Assembly (NCBI GenBank): GCA_900764925.1
Contig: CAAFPW010000098.1
Location: 1-17,100, forward strand
Reading direction: 5' to 3'
DNA length: 17,100 bases
Source of the DNA: Fusobacteriaceae bacterium
Lineage (GTDB): Bacteria; Fusobacteriota; Fusobacteriia; Fusobacteriales; Fusobacteriaceae
This document shows positions 9,001 to 15,121 of the stretch, piece by piece. The position numbers and the translations under genes are program-made. Position 1 is the first letter of the stretch; the number at the start of each line of letters is the position of its first letter. The notes under the pieces are model-generated. The model did no database searches, was not told the origin of the DNA, and saw only the letters and a list, made by a program, of their open reading frames with translations.

Positions 9001-9549
9001 ATGTACTTATTAGAATATGTTTTGATAGGAATAAGTCTTGCTATGGATGCTTTTGCTATCTGTCTTTGTCAAGGACTTATAATAAAAGAAAATAAAGTAG
9101 GAATAGCTTTAAAATTTGCTATAACATTTGGATTATTTCAATTTTTAATGCCAGTGTTAGGTTTTTATGTGGGAAATATTTTTAGTAATAAGGTTTCAAC
9201 TTATGGAAATATTGTAGCTTTTATAATTCTGTTGGCAATAGGAATAAATATGATAAGAGAAGATGGAGAAGAAAAATGTGATGTTGTAGTAGGAATAAAA
9301 AGTCTTCTTACTTTAGGTATAGCTACAAGTATAGATGCTCTTGCAATTGGATTGTCTTTTGCTATGAATGGAGAAAATATGATCTTTTTATCTTCTAATA
9401 TCATAGGGGTAGTAACTTTTATTATTTCGTTTTTAGGTACAACTTTAGGAAATAGATTAGGAAGTGTCTTAGGAGGAAAAGCTCACTATTTAGGAGGAAC
9501 AATCCTTATACTTCTAGGGGTAAAAGCTTTAATTTCTAATTTTGTATAA
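9001..9549 (+). CDS. mntP: MntP-family manganese efflux pump
   Basis: 182-aa inner-membrane protein with about six hydrophobic helices arranged as two related halves. Each half carries the MntP (former DUF204) signature: ISLAMDAFAICL with Asp16 in the first and ATSIDALAIGLS with Asp112 in the second, the acidic residues associated with Mn2+ export in E. coli MntP. A conserved glycine-rich end (LGNRLGSVLGGKAHYLGG) follows. Length equals the family norm (about 185-190 aa). The SD GGAGAGGG at 8991-8998 lies just before the ATG. The gene starts 19 nt after the DUF4132-like gene, so the two probably share a transcript. I see no yybP-ykoY manganese riboswitch motif upstream of the pair, so metal control, if any, is not visible. 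Role in Mn export is from family knowledge. Confidence 0.92.
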   Translation: MYLLEYVLIGISLAMDAFAICLCQGLIIKENKVGIALKFAITFGLFQFLMPVLGFYVGNIFSNKVSTYGNIVAFIILLAIGINMIREDGEEKCDVVVGIKSLLTLGIATSIDALAIGLSFAMNGENMIFLSSNIIGVVTFIISFLGTTLGNRLGSVLGGKAHYLGGTILILLGVKALISNFV

Positions 9550-9552
9550 GAT

Positions 9553-9575
9553 AATTTTTTAGGAACTAAAAAATT
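9553..9575. repeat. Perfect 10-bp inverted repeat overlapping a promoter region
   Basis: AATTTTTTAG (9553-9562) and CTAAAAAATT (9566-9575) are exact reverse complements around the 3-nt loop GAA. There is no GC core and no T-run after it, so it is a poor terminator for mntP. It ends 4 bp before the -10 hexamer at 9580, so it covers the -35/spacer region and could be an operator. Confidence 0.55.
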
Positions 9576-9576
9576 G

Positions 9577-9585
9577 TGGTATAAT
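9577..9585 (+). promoter_or_regulatory. Extended -10 promoter for the 103-aa gene
   Basis: TGGTATAAT at 9577-9585 is a TG-n extension plus perfect TATAAT. The -35 position (TTTTAG, 9557-9562) is poor and lies within the inverted repeat. The -10 is 33 nt upstream of the ATG at 9619. The same nine bases occur at the yifB promoter. Confidence 0.6.
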
Positions 9586-9618
9586 TAGAATAATCATAAA
9601 AAGCAGAGGGGGAGTACT

Positions 9619-9930
9619 ATGTTTTATAATGTATTTTTTAAATTAAAAAATGAAAATGAGATTAAAAGAATTTTAAACTTTCCATCTAAAGAGGAAGTTT
9701 TAAAGAAAATCTATCTACCTTATAAAAATGATGGAAAATTTTCTTTTAATGATGTAGTTGTTTCAAAAGAAGAATTAGAATTTTTTCAAGTTGTAGAAAC
9801 TGGGTTACAATGTCCAGAGGATTATGAAAATGTAAAAAGATATATAAAAGAAACAAAACAGTTAGGAGAGAAATTTTTAAATGAGAAATTCCCTAACTAT
9901 TATGCTAAAGATATAACAGATGAACTATAA
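9619..9930 (+). CDS. Hypothetical 103-aa cytosolic protein
   Basis: I do not recognise this protein. It is 103 aa, charged and soluble, without signal peptide, membrane helix or metal-binding cluster, and has one Cys (in LQCPEDYE, near residue 65). The N-terminal YNVFFKLKNENEIKRIL reads like a beta-strand and helix opening, and the C-terminal half (ENVKRYIKETKQLGEKFLNE) is predicted helical. It is a real gene by context: strong SD GAGGGGGAG at 9606-9614, its own extended -10 promoter, and a clean terminator directly after the stop, making it a monocistronic unit. It may be specific to the host lineage. Confidence 0.8.
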   Translation: MFYNVFFKLKNENEIKRILNFPSKEEVLKKIYLPYKNDGKFSFNDVVVSKEELEFFQVVETGLQCPEDYENVKRYIKETKQLGEKFLNEKFPNYYAKDITDEL

Positions 9931-9937
9931 TTAAGAT

Positions 9938-9975
9938 AAAAAAATTCCTCCTAACTATTTAGGAGGAATTTTTTT
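9938..9975. terminator. Strong bidirectional terminator between the 103-aa gene and glsA
   Basis: A perfect 17-bp stem joins 9938-9954 (A-run, TTCCTCC, TAA) to 9959-9975 (TTA, GGAGGAA, T-run) around the 4-nt loop CTAT. Both strands end in seven T. It follows the plus-strand gene by 7 nt. The minus-strand glsA stop is about 80 nt away across an A/T-only tract (10021-10055) that holds nothing else recognisable. Confidence 0.92.
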
Positions 9976-10055
9976 GGGGAAAGAATTTTATGAATTAATT
10001 ACTATGTACTTTTGACGCTATAAAAATAAAAAAAGTTTAAAAAAATTAAAAAATT

Positions 10056-10970
10056 TTAAAAAATAGATAGATTAAGTTCTTTAGAAAGCTCTTCAAGGAT
10101 ATGTATTCCTCCAATTGAGTTTCCTTTAGAATCAAGAGAAGGACCATATACTCCTATCCCTAATTTATTAGGAACAACAGCAACAATTCCTCCACCAACT
10201 CCACTCTTACAAGGGATACCTACTCTTACAGCTACCTCTCCAGACATATCATAAGTTCCACAAGTTATCATAAGAGTTTTTACAATAGTAGCTATTCTTT
10301 TGCTGATTATCTCTTCTCCTGTGCTTGTATGTCCATTATTAGCCAAGAATAGTCCAAGTTTTGCTAATGTATAGGCACTGACTTCAATGGAACATTGTTT
10401 AAAATACACCTCTAAAGCATCTTCAACATTCCCTTCAATAATACCATCATTTTTTAAAAAATATCCCATAGCTCTATTTTTATTACCAGTTTCACTCTCT
10501 CCACAATAGATTTTATAATTTACATCCAATGTATCATCTTCAGTTATTTTTTTAAAAAACTCCAAAACTCTTTGAAATTTTTCTCTAGCATCCTTTCCTT
10601 TTATCATAGAAGCAACAGCAATAGCTCCAGCATTAATCATAGGGTTGTATGGCTTTTTCTCACTGGAAGTTTCTAGCTTTCTAATAGAGTTGAAAGGGTC
10701 TCCAGAAGGTTCCATTCCAACTTTAGAGAAAACATAATCCTCTCCATTATCCAAAATAGCTAACATTAAAGTAACAATTTTAGAGATACTTTGAACAGTG
10801 AATTTAGTTTGCCAATCTCCAGCCATATACATATTACCATCATTAGAAAGAATACAAATCCCTAGAGCAGTTTTATTAGCTTTATCTAATTCAGGAATAT
10901 AATCAGCTACCTTTCCATTTTCTGTAAGGGGTTTACTTTTTTTTATTAAATCATTAAGTAATTCTTGCAT
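10056..10970 (-). CDS. glsA: Glutaminase A (serine-dependent beta-lactamase-like fold)
   Basis: 304 aa, the usual length of bacterial GlsA/YbaS-type glutaminases. Converts L-glutamine to L-glutamate and ammonia in the cytosol. The family landmarks are all present: GDWQTKFTVQSISK with the catalytic S61-x-x-K64 dyad, YNPMINAGAIA with Asn113, the CGESE...N segment (156-165) that helps bind substrate, ITCGTYD with Tyr240, and KSGVGGGIVAVVP at 256-267. No signal peptide. The SD AAAGAGG (complement 10981-10987) lies 10 nt before the ATG, and a near-consensus promoter lies about 60 nt further up. Single-gene unit, divergent from the MATE pump and convergent with the 103-aa gene. In enteric bacteria such an enzyme supports acid resistance together with GadC. 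No such partner is visible here, so amino-acid catabolism or ammonia supply is equally possible. Confidence 0.96.
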   Translation of the reverse strand: MQELLNDLIKKSKPLTENGKVADYIPELDKANKTALGICILSNDGNMYMAGDWQTKFTVQSISKIVTLMLAILDNGEDYVFSKVGMEPSGDPFNSIRKLETSSEKKPYNPMINAGAIAVASMIKGKDAREKFQRVLEFFKKITEDDTLDVNYKIYCGESETGNKNRAMGYFLKNDGIIEGNVEDALEVYFKQCSIEVSAYTLAKLGLFLANNGHTSTGEEIISKRIATIVKTLMITCGTYDMSGEVAVRVGIPCKSGVGGGIVAVVPNKLGIGVYGPSLDSKGNSIGGIHILEELSKELNLSIF

Positions 10971-11036
10971 TAATAAGACACCTCTTTATTTTAAATATAT
11001 ATTTTTTGTTTTATTTCAATTTTATATGTATATAAT

Positions 11037-11065
11037 ATGATAACTTTTTTAGAAAAACTTGTCAA
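11037..11065 (-). promoter_or_regulatory. Sigma-70-type promoter of glsA
   Basis: Minus strand: TTGACA (complement 11060-11065), 17-bp spacer, TATCAT (complement 11037-11042). Perfect -35, 5/6 -10, ideal spacing. The predicted transcript would start near 11030, giving a leader of about 60 nt. Confidence 0.72.
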
Positions 11066-11105
11066 TGATATTGTTGAAATAATAAATTCCTAGTTAAATT
11101 TATTC

Positions 11106-11134
11106 TTGACTTAAAGGAAGATATGCTTTATTCT
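11106..11134 (+). promoter_or_regulatory. Sigma-70-type promoter of the MATE gene
   Basis: TTGACT (11106-11111), 17-bp spacer, TATTCT (11129-11134), 33 nt before the ATG at 11168. It matches the consensus at 5/6 and 4/6 positions. It is back-to-back with the glsA promoter, 40 bp apart. Confidence 0.6.
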
Positions 11135-11167
11135 ATTTTAGAATGATAATTTTTTAGGGAGAAAAAA

Positions 11168-12529
11168 ATGTTTAAAACAATTGATTTAAAAAAAGACTCA
11201 GTAACAAAATTATTTTTTAGCTTCTCAATACCTGCGGTAACAGGAATGATGGTAAATGCTCTGTATGCCATAGTGGATGGTATATTTATAGGACAGGGAG
11301 TGGGAGCAGATGGACTTGCAGCAGTAAATATAGCATATCCAATAATAAATTTAGGAATAGCTATAAGTTTATTGATAGGTACAGGGGGAGCAACTTTGAT
11401 GTCTTTGCGTCCTAAAAATATAAAATTTAAAAATACCTGTTTTTCTCATATAGTAACTTTGAACATCATATGTTATTTAGTAATACTTTTATTTGTTTTT
11501 TCAAGTGGAAATAGTCTAATATATCTATTGGGATCTAGTGAAAATCTTCTAATACAGGTAAAAACTTATCTATATACTTGTGTCACAGCTATGATATTTT
11601 TAATGTTGTCAAATAGTTTAAACGCAGTAGTTAGAAATGATAAATCTCCAATGTATGCCTTTATCTCAATGGTAATAGGAGCGATTACCAATGTAATATT
11701 GGATTGGTTATTTATAATAGTTTTTAAATGGGGAGTTTTTGGAGGAGCTTTTGCTACAGCTATAGGACAGTTATTATCCTTCTTATTCCTAGTAAAGTAT
11801 TTTTATAGAATAGATTGTAAGTTAAAATATAAGTTTCAAAAATTGAAGCTGACTTTTGTAAGAAATATTATTTCCATAGGGTTTCCATCATTTACAATAG
11901 AGTTTACAGCAGCTCTAACTAATGCTCTTTTCAATATATCTTTTATGAAATTTTTAGGAGAGATAGGAGTTTCAGCATATTGCATAGTAGCTTATATATG
12001 TTTTGTATTTAGATGTGTATTCACAGGACTATCTCAAGGGATACAACCAGTAATAAGTTATAACTATGGAGCTAGAGAACTTGAAAGGGTAAGAAAAACT
12101 TATAAATTAGGACATATAGTGACTTTTTTTATCTCTGGTTCGATACTGTTGATTGTAATTTTTTATGGAAAGATATTAGTTAAACTTTTCAATGATGATA
12201 CTGCTCTTATAGAGTTAGCAGCACATGGATTGATACTGTTTGCTAGTGCTATTATATTTCAAGGAGCTAATTTTATAAATATATCATATCTACAATCGAA
12301 AGGGATGACAAGGTTATCCAATACAATCTCATCATTGAGAAGTATAGTTTTTTTCTTAATAGCTATAATAGTTTTACCTATGTTTTTAAGGGAGACAGGG
12401 GTTTGGTTATCATTACCAGCATCTGATCTTATGTGCTTTATAGTGAGTTGTATTATTCTTAGAAAGGATAATCCATTTAAATTTAAATTACCTAAGAGAA
12501 AGATAAAAAATAAATTTATGAATATATAA
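11168..12529 (+). CDS. MATE-family multidrug/cation antiporter
   Basis: 453-aa inner-membrane protein with about 12 hydrophobic helices in two related halves, the MATE layout. The first half has the typical start SFSIPAVTGMMVNALYAIVD (18-37) continuing into GIFIGQGVGADGLAAVNIAYP. The second half repeats it with GFPSFTIEFTAALTNALFNI and the LSQGIQPVISYNYGA motif that is common in MATE proteins. The N-terminal wording resembles MepA-like members more than NorM. Such pumps export drugs or metabolites in exchange for Na+ or H+, and the substrate is unknown here. The SD AGGGAG lies 7 nt before the ATG. It has its own promoter at 11106-11134 and a strong terminator after it, so it is a single-gene unit. 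A regulator of the MarR or AraC type is not encoded next to it. Confidence 0.92.
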   Translation: MFKTIDLKKDSVTKLFFSFSIPAVTGMMVNALYAIVDGIFIGQGVGADGLAAVNIAYPIINLGIAISLLIGTGGATLMSLRPKNIKFKNTCFSHIVTLNIICYLVILLFVFSSGNSLIYLLGSSENLLIQVKTYLYTCVTAMIFLMLSNSLNAVVRNDKSPMYAFISMVIGAITNVILDWLFIIVFKWGVFGGAFATAIGQLLSFLFLVKYFYRIDCKLKYKFQKLKLTFVRNIISIGFPSFTIEFTAALTNALFNISFMKFLGEIGVSAYCIVAYICFVFRCVFTGLSQGIQPVISYNYGARELERVRKTYKLGHIVTFFISGSILLIVIFYGKILVKLFNDDTALIELAAHGLILFASAIIFQGANFINISYLQSKGMTRLSNTISSLRSIVFFLIAIIVLPMFLRETGVWLSLPASDLMCFIVSCIILRKDNPFKFKLPKRKIKNKFMNI

Positions 12530-12533
12530 ATTG

Positions 12534-12590
12534 AAAAGGTTGTTGTAAATTAATGATTTTTAGTCATTAGTTTACAACACCTTTTTCTTT
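12534..12590 (+). terminator. Long hairpin terminator after the MATE gene
   Basis: The left arm (12534-12556: AAAAGG, T bulge, TGTTGTAAAT, TAATGA) pairs with the right arm (12564-12585: TCATTA, GTTTACAACA, CCTTTT), with one bulged T and one G-T pair. A T-rich tail follows (12582-12590). It begins 4 nt after the MATE stop. Confidence 0.85.
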
Positions 12591-12615
12591 TCATATGATA
12601 GAATATAAAATCTAG

Positions 12616-12675
12616 TATGACAAAAATATAAAGAGTAATTAATCATAAAAAACTTTATCTATTTATTTTGTCATA
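12616..12675. repeat. Inverted repeat (nested hairpin) upstream of the copper-type cluster
   Basis: TATGACAAAA (12616-12625) and TTTTGTCATA (12666-12675) are perfect 10-bp reverse complements 40 nt apart. Inside them ATAAAG (12628-12633) pairs with CTTTAT (12653-12658). Together they would form one interrupted hairpin or two operator half-sites in the 160-bp gap between the MATE terminator and the ATG at 12750. No T-run follows, so it is not a terminator. No confident -35/-10 pair is seen; TTGATA (12692-12697) with AATAAT (12717-12722) is a weak, 19-bp-spaced option. Confidence 0.55.
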
Positions 12676-12749
12676 TTCAGGACATATTTTATTGATAATA
12701 TTTTTTCCGAACAGAAAATAATTTTAATTTAGTGGAGGAAAACATAATA

Positions 12750-13124
12750 ATGAAAAAATTAATACTTACGACAATTTTACTGACTAATTCTATATTTGCT
12801 TTAGGGAATAATTATATTGATATAGAAGAATATAAACAGTTTAAACCTTTTTTAAAAGAGGAACAACAAGTAATTTTTAATAATTTAATGAAAAATTTAG
12901 ATTTTTCTATTGCTACTTTAGAAGGAAGGATAAAGTTAACTCAAAATGAAAAAGAAATAATGGAGTTAAAAAATAAAAAGAAAGCCTTAATGAGAGAAAA
13001 AAATGAAATAGTAGAGAAACTTAATATAAATATTTTAAAATATCCAGAGCGTTATACTAAAGCTGCTATGGATTTAAAAGAGGATATTAATAAACTTATT
13101 GCTTTTTATTCGGAGGGAAAATAA
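12750..13124 (+). CDS. Small exported helical protein (possibly Spy/CpxP-like), function unknown
   Basis: 124 aa with a Sec-type signal peptide: MKK, a hydrophobic stretch LILTTILLTNSIFA, and likely cleavage after Ala17. The mature part (about 18-124) is Lys/Glu-rich and almost entirely helix-forming, with a long heptad-like stretch around residues 55-95 (LEGRIKLTQNEKEIMELKNK onwards) that may coil. It lacks Cys and His clusters. Size, export and helical content recall CpxP/Spy or CnrX-like periplasmic proteins that sit beside metal genes, but I see no clear LTxxQ repeat pair, so that is only a suggestion. The frame stays open back to a GTG at 12732, but that codon overlaps the SD GGAGG (12734-12738). 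ATG 12750 with 11-nt spacing is preferred and gives a proper signal peptide. First gene of the oxidase cluster, 2 nt before the next. Confidence 0.75.
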   Translation: MKKLILTTILLTNSIFALGNNYIDIEEYKQFKPFLKEEQQVIFNNLMKNLDFSIATLEGRIKLTQNEKEIMELKNKKKALMREKNEIVEKLNINILKYPERYTKAAMDLKEDINKLIAFYSEGK

Positions 13125-13126
13125 AA

Positions 13127-13330
13127 ATGATTTTATTAATTATTATCTTAGTATTACTTTATATTTTTTCTAGAAAAAAATGTAATTGTGAAAACTCTCA
13201 ATCTATTGGAAATATAATTTTTACTATATTAATAATTTTAATCATTATTTATATATTAGGAAATTTATTTCATTTCCCTTTTATGCTTGGACATAGATTT
13301 AGTTTATTTAGAGCTTTCAACTGCTTTTAA
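13127..13330 (+). CDS. 67-aa two-helix membrane peptide with Cys-x-Cys loop
   Basis: Not recognised. Hydrophobic segment 1 spans about residues 2-14, then a basic loop RKKCNCEN with Cys19 and Cys21, then hydrophobic segment 2 at about 28-47. The tail FHFPFMLGHRF contains His49, Met53 and His56, and a third Cys is at 66. The positive loop should be cytosolic, placing both termini outside. Soft metal ligands (Cys, Met, His) next to a multicopper oxidase make a copper-related role conceivable, but that is inference only. It starts 2 nt after the stop of the previous gene with SD GGAGGG (13112-13117) inside that gene, so translation is probably coupled. Confidence 0.65.
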   Translation: MILLIIILVLLYIFSRKKCNCENSQSIGNIIFTILIILIIIYILGNLFHFPFMLGHRFSLFRAFNCF

Positions 13331-13362
13331 TCATCAAAATATTATATTATAAAGGAGAATTT

Positions 13363-14811
13363 ATGAAAAAATTATTAATTATACCATTTTTGTTATCAAT
13401 GACTTTTATTATTAGAGGAATGGAGTATAATTTAGACTCTTCTCATAATCAAAACACTTCACAGAATAAGGGACATCACTCTCATAATACAGAGTTTGAA
13501 AAAAGTAAAAATATTCAATTTGAAAGAAAACTCTTACTTCCTAATAAATTAGAAGGAGAGATTATAAATAATACTAGAGTCTTTAATCTAGAAACTCAAA
13601 AAGGAGAGTGGGAATTTATAAGTGGTAAAAAGAGCGAAACTTATGGATACAATGGTCCTATATTAGGTCCAATACTCTCTTTAAAAAGAGGAGAAAGAAC
13701 TAAAATAAATATTACAAATAACCTAAATGAAGAAACTACAGTACACTGGCATGGTGCTATTGTATCTCAAGATGTAGATGGAGTTCATCACTCTGATATA
13801 TTTCCACATAAAACTAAAAGTGTGGAATTTACTTTAAATCAACCTGAAGCAACTCTTTGGTTTCATCCACATCCTATGCATAAAACAGCAAAACAAGTAT
13901 ATAAGGGACTAGCTGGATTAATATATTTAGAAGATGAAAATACAGATGAATTAAATCTTCCTAAAACTTATGGTGTAGATGATTTCCCATTAGTAATTCA
14001 AGATAAAAAATTATCTTCAATTGGAAAATTAGAATATACTACTACTCATATGGAAAAAATCCATGGAAAATCTGGAGGATATTTAATGGTAAATGGAATT
14101 GTATCTCCATTTGTAGAAATACCTCAAGGTTTTACTAGGTTTAGAGTTATTAATGGAAGTAATGCTACTAACTATGAAATAGATTTACAAGGAAAAAAAT
14201 TCTATCAGATAGCTAGTGATGGGGGATTCTTACCTTCTCCTATTGAGATGAATAAACTTATCTTAGCTCCTGGAGAACGTGCAGAATTACTTATAAATAG
14301 TAAGAGTCTATCAGAAAAAGACTATCTATATGTAAATGGAACTAAATCTTTAGAATTTAGAAAAACAGATAAAAAAGGTATTGATAAACTACCTAAAAAT
14401 TTATCAACTATACCTGAGATAAGAGAAGACTTATCTAAATTAAAGACAAGAGAATTTATTTTAAAAACAACTTCTAAATCTAATACTATAAATGGAAAAG
14501 CATATGATATGGATAAAATTAATTTCCAAGTAGAAAAAGGAAAAAAAGAGATTTGGAGTATTACTAATAGTAATGATATGATGGATATGCCACATCCCTT
14601 CCATGTACATGGAGCACAGTTTAGGATTATTGAAAGAAATGGACAAGTTCCACCTCTAAATGAACAAGGATGGAAAGATACTATCAATTTAAATGCTGGA
14701 GACAATGTAAAAATATTAATTGAATATATAACTGACGGAATTACTGTTTATCATTGCCATATCTTAGAACATGAAGAGATGGGGATGATGGGACAATTTG
14801 AAATAAAATAA
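13363..14811 (+). CDS. cueO: CueO-like multicopper oxidase, exported
   Basis: 482 aa, three cupredoxin domains, with a Sec-type signal peptide (MKKLLIIPFLLSMTFIIRG) and no twin-arginine motif. All four copper-binding motifs are intact: HWHG (128-131), WFHPH (166-170), HPFHVHG (411-417) and HCHILEHEEMGMM (464-476). The type 1 copper ligands would be His411, Cys465, His470 and Met475. Blocks such as YGVDDFPLVIQDKK (203-216), INGKAYDMDK (376-385) and GWKDTI (436-441) are close to E. coli CueO, the periplasmic cuprous oxidase. Unlike E. coli CueO there is no Met-rich insert between domains 2 and 3 (about 345-375 here); instead a short His-rich patch, GHHSH, sits at 37-41 just after the signal. 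The SD AAGGAG is at 13352-13357. It follows the membrane peptide by 32 nt and precedes a tiny exported peptide. Cu(I) detoxification is the likely role; bilirubin- or laccase-like activity cannot be excluded. Confidence 0.93.
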   Translation: MKKLLIIPFLLSMTFIIRGMEYNLDSSHNQNTSQNKGHHSHNTEFEKSKNIQFERKLLLPNKLEGEIINNTRVFNLETQKGEWEFISGKKSETYGYNGPILGPILSLKRGERTKINITNNLNEETTVHWHGAIVSQDVDGVHHSDIFPHKTKSVEFTLNQPEATLWFHPHPMHKTAKQVYKGLAGLIYLEDENTDELNLPKTYGVDDFPLVIQDKKLSSIGKLEYTTTHMEKIHGKSGGYLMVNGIVSPFVEIPQGFTRFRVINGSNATNYEIDLQGKKFYQIASDGGFLPSPIEMNKLILAPGERAELLINSKSLSEKDYLYVNGTKSLEFRKTDKKGIDKLPKNLSTIPEIREDLSKLKTREFILKTTSKSNTINGKAYDMDKINFQVEKGKKEIWSITNSNDMMDMPHPFHVHGAQFRIIERNGQVPPLNEQGWKDTINLNAGDNVKILIEYITDGITVYHCHILEHEEMGMMGQFEIK

Positions 14812-14835
14812 TTATAAGTTTTGGAGGACATATTT

Positions 14836-15009
14836 ATGAAGAGAATTTGTATATTTGGAAGTATTTTAGTACTTTCATTAGGAACTTTAATTTTTTCTAA
14901 TTCAACTACAAATACATATTATTCTTATGAGGATACGGATTATTTTTATCAGCAGATAAACTCTCATACAGAAGAAAAAATTTATTATTTTGAACAAAAC
15001 TATTGTTAA
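14836..15009 (+). CDS. Tiny exported Tyr-rich peptide, function unknown
   Basis: 57 aa starting at ATG 14836, chosen because GGAGG (14823-14827) lies 8 nt upstream. An upstream in-frame TTG at 14821 overlaps that SD and is rejected. Residues 1-26 (MKR then a hydrophobic stretch ending IFSNS) are a signal peptide or membrane anchor. The remaining 30 or so residues are acidic and rich in Tyr (seven or eight), and the protein ends in Cys. No family recognised. It begins 24 nt after the oxidase stop and is probably the last gene of that operon. Tyr, Glu, one His and a terminal Cys could bind metal, but this is speculative. A gene this short could be spurious, but the SD and the operonic position support it. 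Confidence 0.6.
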   Translation: MKRICIFGSILVLSLGTLIFSNSTTNTYYSYEDTDYFYQQINSHTEEKIYYFEQNYC

Positions 15010-15024
15010 ATATAAAAAGAAAAA

Positions 15025-15089
15025 AGAAGAAAATTTTACTGAAAGAAGTATTATGTGAGTAATAATGACTGGAAGTAAAATTTTCTTCT
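15025..15089. terminator. 16-bp inverted repeat, probable terminator (best for ugpQ, minus strand)
   Basis: The arms 15025-15040 (AGAAGAAAATTTTACT) and 15074-15089 (AGTAAAATTTTCTTCT) are perfect reverse complements. In the 33-nt loop TATTA pairs with TAATA. On the minus strand the stem is followed by TTTTTCTTTTTATA, a good U-tract. On the plus strand no T-run follows directly. It lies between the convergent ends of the oxidase cluster (15009) and ugpQ (15122). Confidence 0.6.
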
Positions 15090-15121
15090 CTATCTATATA
15101 TTTTTTAAATTTTTTATAATT

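Noticed and set aside
9553..9575. Rho-independent terminator of mntP
   Set aside because: The stem is nearly all A/T and no T-run follows; it abuts a promoter instead.
10012..10050. Plus-strand promoter TTGACG with a downstream A/T tract after the terminator
   Set aside because: There is no plus-strand gene behind it, only antisense to glsA, and no proper -10 at the right distance.
12732..12749. GTG start giving a 130-aa version of the small exported protein
   Set aside because: The GTG overlaps the SD GGAGG, and ATG 12750 yields a standard signal peptide.
14322..14705. 127-codon open frame on the minus strand inside the multicopper oxidase
   Set aside because: Antisense to conserved copper-binding domain 3; no SD or promoter.
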